DNA of 64,000 bases from Rehaibacterium terrae (lineage in GTDB: Bacteria > Pseudomonadota > Gammaproteobacteria > Xanthomonadales > Xanthomonadaceae): assembly GCF_014202935.1 (NCBI RefSeq), contig NZ_JACHHX010000012.1, positions 1-64,000 on the forward strand, read 5' to 3'. A model generated the notes under the pieces. The model did not search any database. It was not told where the DNA came from and was given only the letters and a program-made list of their open reading frames with translations. The position numbers and the translations under genes are program-made. This document shows positions 42,666 to 50,839 of this stretch, piece after piece. Every line of letters begins with the position of its first letter. The stretch's first letter is position 1.

Positions 42666-44270
42666 ATGTCCGAGCAACGCACCGAAACCCTGCGCCGGCG
42701 CACCTTCGCGATCATCTCGCACCCCGACGCCGGCAAGACCACGCTGACCGAAAAGCTGCTGCTGTTCGGCGGCGCCATCCAGATGGCCGGCTCGGTCAAG
42801 GGCCGCAAGGCCGCGCGCCACGCCACCTCCGACTGGATGGCGCTGGAAAAGGAACGCGGCATCTCGGTGACCAGCTCGGTGATGCAGTTCCCCTACGCGG
42901 GCCGCATCGTCAACCTGCTCGACACCCCGGGCCACGCCGACTTCGGCGAGGACACCTACCGCGTGCTCACCGCGGTGGACTCGGCGCTGATGGTCATCGA
43001 CGTGGCCAAGGGCGTGGAGGAGCGCACCATCAAGCTGATGGAGGTGTGCCGCCTGCGCGACACGCCGATCATGAGCTTCATCAACAAGCTCGACCGCGAG
43101 GGCAAGGAGCCGATCGAGCTGCTCGACGAGATCGAGTCGGTGCTGAAGATCCAGTGCGCGCCGATCACCTGGCCGATCGGCATGGGCAAGCGGCTCAAGG
43201 GCGTGGTGCATCTGCTAACCGGCGAAGTGCACCTGTACGAGTCGGGCCGCAACTTCACCCGCCAGGACAGCACCATCTTCGCCTCGCTCGACGACCCGGC
43301 GCTGGAGGCGAGCATCGGCGCCGGCATGCTGCGCGAGCTGCGCGAGGAGCTGGAGCTGGTCGAGGGCGCCTCGCACCCGTTCGACAAGGCCGCCTACCTG
43401 GCCGGCAGGCAGACCCCGGTGTTCTTCGGTTCGGCGGTGAACAACTTCGGCGTGCAGTTGTTGCTCGACTTCTTCGTCGAGCACGCGCCCTCGCCCAAAC
43501 CACGCGCCACCACCACCCGCGAGGTGCAGCCGACCGAGGAGAAACTCACCGGCTTCGTGTTCAAGATCCAGGCCAACATGGACCCGCAGCACCGCGATCG
43601 CGTCGCCTTCATGCGCGTGTGCTCGGGCTGTTTCAGCGCCGGCATGAAGGCCTTCCACGTGCGCAGCGGCAAGGAAGTCAAGCTCGCCAATGCGCTCACC
43701 TTCATGGCCTCAGACCGCGAGATTGCCGCCGAGGCCTGGCCGGGCGACGTGATCGGCATCCACAACCACGGCACGATCTCGATCGGCGACACCTTCACCG
43801 AGGGCGAGAACCTGAGCTTCACCGGGATCCCCAACTTCGCCCCGGAACTGTTCCGCCGTGCCCGCCTGCGCGACCCGCTTAAGATGAAACAGCTGCAGAA
43901 GGGCCTGGCGCAGCTCAGCGAGGAGGGCGCCACCCAGTTCTTCCGTCCGCTGATGAGCAACGACCTGATCCTGGGCGCGGTCGGCAGCCTGCAGTTCGAC
44001 GTGGTCGCCTACCGGCTCAAGGACGAGTACGGCGTGGATGCAGGCTTCGAGCAGGTCGGCATCAACACCGCGCGCTGGATCCGCTGCGACAACCCGAAGA
44101 AGCTGGAGGAGTTCCGCGAGAAGAACGCGATGAACCTCGCCCTCGACGCCGCCGGCGAGCTGGTCTACCTCGCGCCCACCCGGGTCAACCTGCAACTCAC
44201 CCAGGAACGCTGGCCCGAGGTGACCTTCGCCGCCACCCGCGAACACGCGCACGCCATCGCCGTGGACTGA
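42666..44270 (+). CDS. prfC: peptide chain release factor 3
   Basis: A 534-residue translational GTPase that recycles RF1/RF2. The G1 motif is [17 protein letters not shown], with switch [22 protein letters not shown]3 [15 protein letters not shown], and G4 [12 protein letters not shown]. The C-terminal RF3 domain includes [20 protein letters not shown]. Length and domain order match E. coli RF3 (529). I set the start at 42666 ([16 protein letters not shown]). A good -10 element TATACT sits at 42601-42606; the -35 is weak. The convergent and overlapping frames on the other strand are shadows. Confidence 0.96.
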   Translation: MSEQRTETLRRRTFAIISHPDAGKTTLTEKLLLFGGAIQMAGSVKGRKAARHATSDWMALEKERGISVTSSVMQFPYAGRIVNLLDTPGHADFGEDTYRVLTAVDSALMVIDVAKGVEERTIKLMEVCRLRDTPIMSFINKLDREGKEPIELLDEIESVLKIQCAPITWPIGMGKRLKGVVHLLTGEVHLYESGRNFTRQDSTIFASLDDPALEASIGAGMLRELREELELVEGASHPFDKAAYLAGRQTPVFFGSAVNNFGVQLLLDFFVEHAPSPKPRATTTREVQPTEEKLTGFVFKIQANMDPQHRDRVAFMRVCSGCFSAGMKAFHVRSGKEVKLANALTFMASDREIAAEAWPGDVIGIHNHGTISIGDTFTEGENLSFTGIPNFAPELFRRARLRDPLKMKQLQKGLAQLSEEGATQFFRPLMSNDLILGAVGSLQFDVVAYRLKDEYGVDAGFEQVGINTARWIRCDNPKKLEEFREKNAMNLALDAAGELVYLAPTRVNLQLTQERWPEVTFAATREHAHAIAVD

Positions 44271-44340
44271 CGCCCACGGCGATCGAGCAATGGCTCGAAA
44301 CCGCGTCGGGAAGCTGGCGTAAGCTCTCCGCCATCACGCC

Positions 44341-45003
44341 ATGGACCATGCTCCGATGACCACCACCGACTCGCTGCGCGAAGAGTTGCTCAACGCCCTG
44401 ACCCACGGCCTGGGGGCGGTGGCCGCGCTGGCCGGCGGCGCGGTGCTGATCACGCTGGCGGCCATCTTCGGCGACGGCTGGCAACTGGCCGGCGCGATCG
44501 TGTTCGGCGCCAGCCTGCTGCTGCTCTATCTCGCCTCCACGCTCTATCACGCCATCCCGCACCCGGCGGCGAAATCGCGGCTGAAGGTGTTCGACCACTG
44601 CGCGATCTACCTGCTGATCGCCGGCACCTACACGCCGTTCGCGCTGGTCGGCCTGCGCGGGCCGTGGGGCTGGAGCCTGCTGGCGACGGTCTGGACGCTG
44701 GCGCTGGCCGGCTGCGTGTTCAAGCTGTTCTTCACCGGCCGGTTCAAGCGACTCTCGACACTGATCTACGTGGCGATGGGCTGGCTGGCGCTGGTTGCCA
44801 TCGAGCCGATGCTGCGCCTGCTGCCGGGCTGGACGCTGGCCTGGCTGTTCGCCGGCGGCATCGCCTACACGGTGGGCACGCTGTTCTACCTCAGCCGCCG
44901 CCTCCCCTATGCGCACGCCATCTGGCACGGCTTCGTCATCGCCGGCAGTGTGTGCCACTTCGTGGCGGTGTATTCGCAGGTGGCCGGGCCTGCGCTCGAC
45001 TGA
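44341..45003 (+). CDS. hemolysin III/PAQR-family membrane protein
   Basis: A 220-residue protein with seven transmembrane helices. Family signatures are ALTHGLGAVAALAGGAVLI near the N-terminus, LASTLYHAIPHPAAKSRL, KVFDHCAIYLLIAGTYTPFA and HAIWHGFVIAGSVCHFVAVY near the end; the conserved Ser/His/Asp/His residues are the proposed metal-hydrolase site of the PAQR superfamily. A second start, MTTTDS at 44356, is possible. Despite the name, most members are not haemolysins. It is immediately followed by a heptamer array. Confidence 0.9.
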   Translation: MDHAPMTTTDSLREELLNALTHGLGAVAALAGGAVLITLAAIFGDGWQLAGAIVFGASLLLLYLASTLYHAIPHPAAKSRLKVFDHCAIYLLIAGTYTPFALVGLRGPWGWSLLATVWTLALAGCVFKLFFTGRFKRLSTLIYVAMGWLALVAIEPMLRLLPGWTLAWLFAGGIAYTVGTLFYLSRRLPYAHAIWHGFVIAGSVCHFVAVYSQVAGPALD

Positions 45004-45009
45004 CTGGCA

Positions 45010-45113
<104 letters not shown>

Positions 45114-45218
45114 GACCGCGGATCGTGACCGCTGCCGCGTCGCGGTCGCGGCCATGGCCGCGACCGTCGGCCCGGGCAACTCGCCGTCGCGACCGCGGCG
45201 CCCCTGCGCCGGCGCGCA

Positions 45219-45647
45219 TCAACTCGCGATGTAGCGGTGCAGGTGCTGGATCTCTTCCTGCTGGTCCTCGATCACCGCCTTGACCAGATCGCCGATCGAG
45301 ACAACACCAACCACGCGCCCGTCCTCGACCACCGGCAGGTGGCGGATGCGCTCGTGGGTGACCAGCTGCATGCAGGCGTCGGAGCTGTGGTCCGGCGTCA
45401 CGGTGACCACCGGCGCGCTCATCACCTCGCGCACCGTCGTGCTCGACGAAGACCGCCCCTGCAGAATCACCTTGCGGGCGTAATCGCGCTCGGAGAGGAT
45501 GCCGACCAGCCGCCCGCCCTCCATCACCAGCACCGCGCCGATGCCGTGCTCGGCCATCAGCCGGATCGCATCGAGGACGGCCGCCTCGGGGGCGATCGCG
45601 ATCAGACGCCGCTCCTTCTCTTCCAGCAGCTGACGGACGGTACGCAT
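45219..45647 (-). CDS. tandem CBS-domain protein
   Basis: A 142-residue cytosolic protein made of two CBS modules. Module 1: TVRQLLEEKERRLIAIAPEA followed by VLDAIRLMAEHGIGAVLVME and LVGILSERDYARKVIL. Module 2: VREVMSAPVVTVTPDHSS, QLVTHERIRHLPVVEDGRVV and GVVSIGDLVKAVIEDQ. The pair forms a Bateman module that usually binds adenine nucleotides. No partner domain is fused and no obvious partner gene adjoins. It is one of the small stress-linked CBS proteins common in proteobacteria. Confidence 0.88.
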   Translation of the reverse strand: MRTVRQLLEEKERRLIAIAPEAAVLDAIRLMAEHGIGAVLVMEGGRLVGILSERDYARKVILQGRSSSSTTVREVMSAPVVTVTPDHSSDACMQLVTHERIRHLPVVEDGRVVGVVSIGDLVKAVIEDQQEEIQHLHRYIAS

Positions 45648-45806
45648 GGCAACCCCCTCTGGCTACGGTGACGGGACGATCATAGTCCGGTCGCCGCGAC
45701 AGCGGGTAATCGGCGCCGGCCCAAGGCACGGCGCGAGCGGCGACCAGCCACCCCGCGGGGAGGCCCGGTCGCGGCTCACGTCCTCCACGGCATCTGACAA
45801 GCCAAT

Positions 45807-46751
45807 TCAGTCGGTACGCGCCGGACGCCACTCGTCGACCAGGTACAACGGCCGCTGCTTGGCTTCGTCGTACAGCCGGCCCAGGTACTCGCCGAGGATG
45901 CCGAGCGCCATCAGCTGGATGCCGCCGAGGAACAGGATCACCACCATCAGCGAGGGATAGCCCGCCACCGGGTCGCCCCACAGCAGCGTCTTGAGCACGA
46001 TCCAGACGCCGAACGCGAAGGCCAGCAGCGAGGTCAGCAGGCCGACGTAGGTGGCGACCCGCAGCGGCACGGTGGAGAAACTGGTGATGCCCTCCAGCGC
46101 GAAATTCCACAGCCGCCAGTAGCTGAACTTGCTGCGCCCGGCCAGCCGCGCCTGACGGTGGTAGGGGATCGCACACTGGCGGAAACCGACCCAGGCGAAC
46201 AGTCCCTTCATGAAGCGGTGCCGCTCGCGCAATTTCCCGAGCGCATCCAGCGCGCGCCGCGACAGCAGCCGGAAGTCGCCGGTATCGCGCGGCACCGGCG
46301 TGGACGACAGCCGTGCCATCACCCGGTAGAACGCCGCCGCGGTGAGCTTCTTCAGCCAGCTCTCGCCATCGCGTGCCAGGCGGGTGCCATAGACCACATC
46401 GAAGCCTTCGCGCCATTTGGCGACGAACGCGGGGATCAGCTCCGGCGGATCCTGGCCATCGGCATCGAGCACCACCACGGCGTCGGCGTCGGCATGATCG
46501 AGGCCGGCGGTCAGGGCCAGTTCCTTGCCGAAGTTGCGGCTCAGGCGGATCGCCGACACCCGCGGATCGGCCTCGGCCAGCGCCGTCATCACCTGCCAGG
46601 TGTCGTCGCGGCTGCCGTCGTCCACGTACAGGACACGGCCGTCGAGGTCGAGCGTGTCGAGTACGGCAGCGATGCGCGCTTGCAGCGCGGGCAGGGCCTG
46701 AGCCTCGTTGAAGGCGGGAACGACGATGCACAGACGTTGACGTGGCGACAT
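45807..46751 (-). CDS. GT2 glycosyltransferase, bactoprenol/dolichol phosphate type
   Basis: A 314-residue membrane-attached glycosyltransferase. The GT-A motifs are CIVVPAFNEAQALPALQARI, VLYVDDGSRDDTWQVM and VVVLDADGQDPPELIP (the D-x-D), followed by GTRLARDGESWLKKL and KFSYWRLWNFALEGITSFS. Two C-terminal transmembrane helices (about 225-250 and 262-290) match GtrB/ArnC-like enzymes that load a sugar onto an undecaprenyl phosphate carrier. I use the ATG at 46751; a start 63 bp upstream would enter the arsR promoter. No flippase gene is beside it. Confidence 0.88.
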   Translation of the reverse strand: MSPRQRLCIVVPAFNEAQALPALQARIAAVLDTLDLDGRVLYVDDGSRDDTWQVMTALAEADPRVSAIRLSRNFGKELALTAGLDHADADAVVVLDADGQDPPELIPAFVAKWREGFDVVYGTRLARDGESWLKKLTAAAFYRVMARLSSTPVPRDTGDFRLLSRRALDALGKLRERHRFMKGLFAWVGFRQCAIPYHRQARLAGRSKFSYWRLWNFALEGITSFSTVPLRVATYVGLLTSLLAFAFGVWIVLKTLLWGDPVAGYPSLMVVILFLGGIQLMALGILGEYLGRLYDEAKQRPLYLVDEWRPARTD

Positions 46752-46799
46752 GGCGGCGACATTGAAGCGCAGCCGGCATGTTAGCCGGGCATCCGGCGC

Positions 46800-46830
46800 T
46801 TGACATTCTTCCATTTTTCTAGAATTATTT
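46800..46830 (+). promoter_or_regulatory. arsR promoter with a TTCTAGAA operator-like palindrome
   Basis: An AT-rich island inside GC-rich DNA. TTGACA is at 46800-46805; AATTAT at 46823-46828 would give a 17-bp spacing and TAGAAT at 46820-46825 a 14-bp spacing. A perfect TTCTAGAA palindrome (46817-46824) overlaps the -10 region, where an ArsR dimer would block RNA polymerase. The -10 is so close to the ATG at 46835 that the transcript is nearly leaderless. Confidence 0.6.
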
Positions 46831-46834
46831 CGAC

Positions 46835-47158
46835 ATGGACACTGCCGCCGCCCTGCTCGCCCTCCGCGCCCTCGGCCAGGAACACCGGCTGGAGGCTTTC
46901 CGCCGGCTGGTCCAGGCCGGCCAGGCCGGCCTGACCGTCGGCGAACTGCGCGAGCAGCTGGACATCCCGCCTGCCACCCTGAGCGCGCACCTCAACACCC
47001 TGCGCGCGGCCGGGCTGGTCCGGGATCGCCGCGAAGGACGCACCATCCACGTCTCGGCGGACTACGCCCGGATGAATGCGCTGCTCGGCTACCTGACCGA
47101 GAACTGCTGCGCCGGCGATGCCTGCGCCCCGGCGCCGTCCCGCCACGCCACCAAGTGA
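46835..47158 (+). CDS. arsR: ArsR-family arsenic-responsive repressor
   Basis: A 107-residue winged-helix repressor. The DNA-binding helix region is LTVGELREQLDIPPATLSAH, with the wing VRDRREGRTIHVSADY. The E. coli-type metal site ELCVC is absent; instead cysteines lie at the C-terminus in TENCCAGDAC (C91, C92, C97), like the C-terminal triad of the Acidithiobacillus ArsR. That supports arsenite sensing by an alternative site. It starts the arsenic operon and is preceded by a promoter with an operator-like palindrome. Confidence 0.9.
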   Translation: MDTAAALLALRALGQEHRLEAFRRLVQAGQAGLTVGELREQLDIPPATLSAHLNTLRAAGLVRDRREGRTIHVSADYARMNALLGYLTENCCAGDACAPAPSRHATK

Positions 47159-47181
47159 TCCGAGTGATCGAGGAAACCGCC

Positions 47182-47364
47182 ATGACCTGCCTGCATGTGG
47201 ACCTGCACGTCACCGACCTGGAAGCGGGCATCCGTTTCTACACCCGGACGCTCGGCAGCGAGCCCTGCTGCCGCGACGACCGGCGTGCGCAGTGGCAACG
47301 CTGCAACCCCTGCGTCGGCCTGACGATCGCCACCGACATGCCGCCACGGCTGGGCGCGCTGTGA
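47182..47364 (+). pseudogene. truncated ArsI/CadI-type VOC protein
   Basis: A 60-residue reading frame that matches only the N-terminal module of the ArsI/CadI family: HVDLHVTDLEAGIRFYTRTL, then a shortened strand NPCVGLTIATDMPPRLGAL. Family members of about 150-160 residues have a second module with the paired cysteines that bind organoarsenical. Here the frame ends in a TGA that overlaps the GTG of arsC. The sequence is intact up to that point, so this looks like a deletion that fused the arsI start to arsC rather than random decay. Function as a C-As lyase is not expected. Confidence 0.7.
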
Positions 47365-47777
47365 ACCACCCGCTGCGCAAGCGCGTCCTTTTCGTCTGCG
47401 TGGAGAATTCCAACCGCAGCCAGATGGCCGAAGCCTTCGCCCGCCTGCACGGCGGCGACCGCATCGAAGCCCACAGCGCCGGCTCGCACCCGTCGGGGCG
47501 GATCAACCCCAAGGCGGTGCGCTTCATGGCCGAACTAGGCTACGACCTCAGCACGCACCGCTCCAAGTCGCTCGACGACATCGCCGGCATCGCGTTCGAC
47601 GCCGTCGTCACCATGGGCTGCGGCGACCACTGCCCGTGGGTGCCGGCCAAGCGCCGCGAGGACTGGGCGCTGCCCGATCCGCGCGACATGGACGACGACG
47701 GCTACCGCGCCGTGCGCGACGAGATTTCCGCGCGGGTGAAGGCGCTGCTCGACACGCTCGCGGCCAATGAAGCCTGA
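47361..47777 (+). CDS. arsC: arsenate reductase, low-molecular-weight phosphatase type
   Basis: A 138-residue thioredoxin-coupled arsenate reductase. The P-loop is VLFVCVENSNRSQMAEAFA, where Cys13 and Arg19 form the C-x5-R catalytic loop. The two further redox cysteines are C87 and C91 in TMGCGDHCPWVPA, and the general acid is in LPDPRDMDDD. The GTG start at 47361 overlaps the stop of the arsI remnant as GTGA, so its translation is coupled. It reduces arsenate to arsenite for export by the downstream ACR3 pump. Confidence 0.93.
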   Translation: MNHPLRKRVLFVCVENSNRSQMAEAFARLHGGDRIEAHSAGSHPSGRINPKAVRFMAELGYDLSTHRSKSLDDIAGIAFDAVVTMGCGDHCPWVPAKRREDWALPDPRDMDDDGYRAVRDEISARVKALLDTLAANEA

Positions 47778-47834
47778 CGCTTCGCCAGCGCGAGCGGCCA
47801 TCGCCGCTCCCGCAACGCCCCGCTTCTCTCCGAA

Positions 47835-48893
47835 ATGGCAAATCCGAACCACGCCATGACCCAAGACCGCCCTGCCGGCCGCCTGGCCTTTCTCGACCGC
47901 TGGCTGACGCTGTGGATCTTCGCCGCGATGGCGCTGGGCGTACTGCTCGGCGAGCTGTTCCCCGGCCTGCCGGCGCGGCTCGACGCCCTGAGCGTCGGCG
48001 GCACCAACCTGCCGATCGCGCTCGGCCTGATCCTGATGATGTATCCGCCGCTGGCGCGGGTGCGTTACGAATCGCTGCCGACGGTATTCCGCGACCGCCG
48101 CGTGCTGGCGCTGTCGCTGCTGCAGAACTGGGTGATCGGCCCGACACTGATGTTCGCGCTGGCGGTGATCTTCCTGCGCGACCAGCCCGAGTACATGGCC
48201 GGCCTGATCCTGATTGGCCTGGCGCGCTGCATCGCGATGGTGGTCGTCTGGAACCAGCTCGCCCGCGGCGACAACGAATACGTGGCCGGCCTGGTGGCGT
48301 TCAACAGCGTATTCCAGGTGCTGTTCTTCAGCGTTTACGCCTGGTTCTTCATGAGCCTGCTGCCTTCGGCGCTGGGGCTGCCTGGCTTCGATGTGGACGT
48401 GTCGTTCTGGACCATCGCGCAGGCGGTGCTGGTGTACCTGGGCATCCCGTTCGCCGCCGGCTTCCTGACCCGCCGCTGGCTGCGCCGCGCCAAGGGCGCG
48501 GCCTGGTACGACGGCGTGTTCGTGCCGCGCACCGCGCCGATCACCCTGTTCGCGCTGCTGTTCACCATCACGGCGATGTTCACCTTCAAGGGTGGCGCGG
48601 TGCTGGCGCTGCCGCTGGACGCGTTGCGCATCGCGCTGCCGCTGGCGCTGTACTTCGTGATCATGTTTTTCGTCAGCTTCTGGCTGTCGCGCCGGACCGG
48701 CACCGACTACGGCCGCGCCACCGCGCTGTCGTTCACCGCCGCCAGCAACAACTTCGAGCTCGCCATCGCCGTCGCCATCACCGCCTTCGGGCTGGCCTCG
48801 CCGATCGCCTTCGCCACCGTGATCGGGCCGCTGGTGGAGGTGCCGGTGCTGATCGGGCTGGTCGGCGTGGCGCTGTGGTTCAAGCGCCGCTAG
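47835..48893 (+). CDS. arsB: ACR3-family arsenite efflux permease
   Basis: A 352-residue inner-membrane protein with about ten transmembrane helices. The conserved Cys of helix 4 is in [20 protein letters not shown], and the Glu of helix 9 in [17 protein letters not shown], both typical of ACR3 rather than ArsB-type pumps. The gene is named arsB by common annotation habit. It follows arsC by 57 bp. An alternative ATG 21 bp downstream (47856) is equally plausible. Completes the operon arsR-arsC-acr3. Confidence 0.93.
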   Translation: MANPNHAMTQDRPAGRLAFLDRWLTLWIFAAMALGVLLGELFPGLPARLDALSVGGTNLPIALGLILMMYPPLARVRYESLPTVFRDRRVLALSLLQNWVIGPTLMFALAVIFLRDQPEYMAGLILIGLARCIAMVVVWNQLARGDNEYVAGLVAFNSVFQVLFFSVYAWFFMSLLPSALGLPGFDVDVSFWTIAQAVLVYLGIPFAAGFLTRRWLRRAKGAAWYDGVFVPRTAPITLFALLFTITAMFTFKGGAVLALPLDALRIALPLALYFVIMFFVSFWLSRRTGTDYGRATALSFTAASNNFELAIAVAITAFGLASPIAFATVIGPLVEVPVLIGLVGVALWFKRR

Positions 48894-48950
48894 TGGCCGG
48901 ACGCGCCGCATGCGCCGGCGCCGGCCTGCCCCGCTCCCGCCCGCGACTGA

Positions 48951-49682
48951 TCAGCCGCAGCATTCGCGCAGGTAGTCCGGCCCGCCGAGCTGGCGCACCT
49001 GTTGCTCGATCCATCGCTGCCGCTGCAGCACATACGGACCCGGCGCCTCGGCCCGGTAGCGGCGCGGGCTGGGCAACACCGCCGCCAGCCGCGCGCTCTC
49101 GGTGGGCGTCAGGGCGCTGGCGGGCTTGCCGAAGAAACGTTGCGCAGCGGCTTCGGCGCCATAGATGCCATCGCCGAACTCGGCCAGGTTGGCATAGACC
49201 TCCAGAATGCGCCGCTTCGGCCACAGCGCCTCGATCAGGACCGTGTACCAGGCCTCCAGGCCCTTTCGGAGCCAGCTGCGCCCGGACCACAGGTACAGGT
49301 TCCTGGCCACCTGCTGGCTGATCGTGCTGGCGCCGCGCAGGCGGCCATCGCCCTGATAGCGCGCCAACGCCGCATCGATGGCATCGAAGTCGAAACCGCG
49401 ATGGGTCGGGAATTTCTGGTCTTCGGCGGCGACCAGCGCGATCGGCAAATGCGGCGACAACGCGCCCCAGTCGCGCCAGTGGTAGTCGATCCGCAGTGTC
49501 TCGCCGGCCGACCAGGCCTCGACGCGCCGGGCCAGCATGAAGCCACTGGTCCATGGATCGACGAAACGCACCGTCGCCACCTGCAGGAGCGTCACCAGTA
49601 CGAAGCCCGCAGGCAGCCACAGCAGGCGCCGCAGCCGGCGCCACGGCGACGGTCGGCGGCGGAAGATCGCCTGCCGCCTCAC
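48951..49682 (-). CDS. mtgA: monofunctional biosynthetic peptidoglycan transglycosylase
   Basis: A 243-residue inner-membrane glycosyltransferase of family GT51 that polymerises lipid II. After a basic N-terminus comes one transmembrane helix (about 20-40), then the donor-site motif LVAAEDQKFPTHRGFDFDAI with the catalytic Glu, GASTISQQVARNLYLW, RKGLEAWYTVLIEALWPKRR and RILEVYANLAEFGDGIYGAE. The C-terminus ends LRECCG, with a Cys pair not seen in the family core. Convergent with the ACR3 gene. Confidence 0.93.
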   Translation of the reverse strand: MRRQAIFRRRPSPWRRLRRLLWLPAGFVLVTLLQVATVRFVDPWTSGFMLARRVEAWSAGETLRIDYHWRDWGALSPHLPIALVAAEDQKFPTHRGFDFDAIDAALARYQGDGRLRGASTISQQVARNLYLWSGRSWLRKGLEAWYTVLIEALWPKRRILEVYANLAEFGDGIYGAEAAAQRFFGKPASALTPTESARLAAVLPSPRRYRAEAPGPYVLQRQRWIEQQVRQLGGPDYLRECCG

Positions 49683-49788
49683 CCGCGGGGTGCCTCGCCT
49701 GGCGCGACGGCGTCCACCTTGAGTCCGGCTCGGGCTGCCCGCATAGTTGAGTCCCTCCGACGTGACCTCCTCCCGATTATGACCCGAT

Positions 49789-49811
49789 CCCCGGCCGCGC
49801 CGCGGCCGGGG
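49789..49811 (+). repeat. strong GC hairpin just upstream of hslO
   Basis: Two perfect 11-bp arms (49789-49799 and 49801-49811) around a single C form a very GC-rich hairpin ending 14 bp before the hslO ATG. The only purine-rich stretch in front of the gene (GGGG at the 3' arm) is inside the stem, and no other Shine-Dalgarno sequence is visible. Confidence 0.65.
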
Positions 49812-49825
49812 ACGCGCGCATTGCC

Positions 49826-50716
49826 ATGACCGGACGCAACGACCGCGATGCCCTGACCCGTTTCCTGCTCGAGCGCTCCGGCGTGCGCGGCGTGATCGTC
49901 CGCCTGAGCGACACCTGGGCCAGCATCCGCGACCGTGCCGACTACCCGCCCGAGATCGCCGCCCGCCTCGGCGAGACCTGCGCCGCGGCCGGCCTGCTCA
50001 CCGGCCACGTCAAGGTCGACGGCCGTCTGAGCGTACAGCTGCGCGGCACCGGCGCGCTCAACACGCTGTTCGCCGAGTGCACCCGCACCGGCCAACTGCG
50101 CGGCCTGGCACGCTTCAACGCGCCGACCCCCAGCCCGCTGACGCCGCGCCATTTCGGGCCCGGCTCGCTGCTGGCCATCACCATCGAGAACCACCCAGCC
50201 GGCAGCCATGAACCGGTCCGCTACCAGGGCCTGGTCGGACTCGACGCCGACACCCTGGCCGAGGCCTTCGAAGGCTATTTCGCCCAGTCCGAGCAGCTGC
50301 CGACCCGCCTGGCGCTGGCCGTCCACGGCGATGTCGCTGCCGGCATGATGCTGCAGCTGCTGCCCGAGACGCAGGGCGATGCGGACGGCTGGGACCGTGC
50401 CTGCGCCCTGTTCGACACCCTGACCCCCGCGGAGCTGTGCGCCCTGCCGGTCGAGACCCTGCTCTGGCAGCTGTTCCACGAAGAGGGCGTGCGCCTGCTG
50501 GGCGCCTCGCCGCTGGACTTCGGCTGCTCCTGCTCGCGCGAGCGGGTGGCCGCGATGCTGCGCAGCCTGGGCCACGACGAGGCGATGGCCACCGCCGCCG
50601 GCGGCATGGCCGAGATCACCTGCGAGTTCTGCAACCGGCGCTACGACTTCGACCGGGTCGACATCGAGCAGCTGTTCACCCCGCCGACCGGCCGCGCGCC
50701 GGACCGGCTGCAATGA
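49826..50716 (+). CDS. hslO: Hsp33 redox-regulated chaperone
   Basis: A 296-residue chaperone activated by oxidation. The N-terminal domain includes RLSDTWASIRDRADYPPEIA. The redox switch near the C-terminus has the four zinc cysteines in DFGCSCSRERV (C-x-C) and ITCEFCNRRYDF (C-x-x-C), spaced as in E. coli Hsp33. The linker regions between are intact. A strong hairpin is just upstream, and no clear ribosome-binding site is seen, which may matter for regulation. Confidence 0.95.
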   Translation: MTGRNDRDALTRFLLERSGVRGVIVRLSDTWASIRDRADYPPEIAARLGETCAAAGLLTGHVKVDGRLSVQLRGTGALNTLFAECTRTGQLRGLARFNAPTPSPLTPRHFGPGSLLAITIENHPAGSHEPVRYQGLVGLDADTLAEAFEGYFAQSEQLPTRLALAVHGDVAAGMMLQLLPETQGDADGWDRACALFDTLTPAELCALPVETLLWQLFHEEGVRLLGASPLDFGCSCSRERVAAMLRSLGHDEAMATAAGGMAEITCEFCNRRYDFDRVDIEQLFTPPTGRAPDRLQ

Positions 50717-50759
50717 GCCGAAAAGCGACGGACGTGGTCACATTTCGGCCCACCGGTGT

Positions 50760-50788
50760 TTGTTAGCGTTTCGTAAGCGGCGTAGAAT
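50760..50788 (+). promoter_or_regulatory. putative promoter for the exported protein at 50840
   Basis: TTGTTA (50760-50765) and TAGAAT (50783-50788) are separated by 17 bp, a fair sigma70 match located about 50 bp upstream of the GTG start. Confidence 0.55.
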
Positions 50789-50839
50789 CCAGCCACGCCC
50801 CGGCGGGAACTCGACTTCCGCGACCGGGTCCATGTCCCC

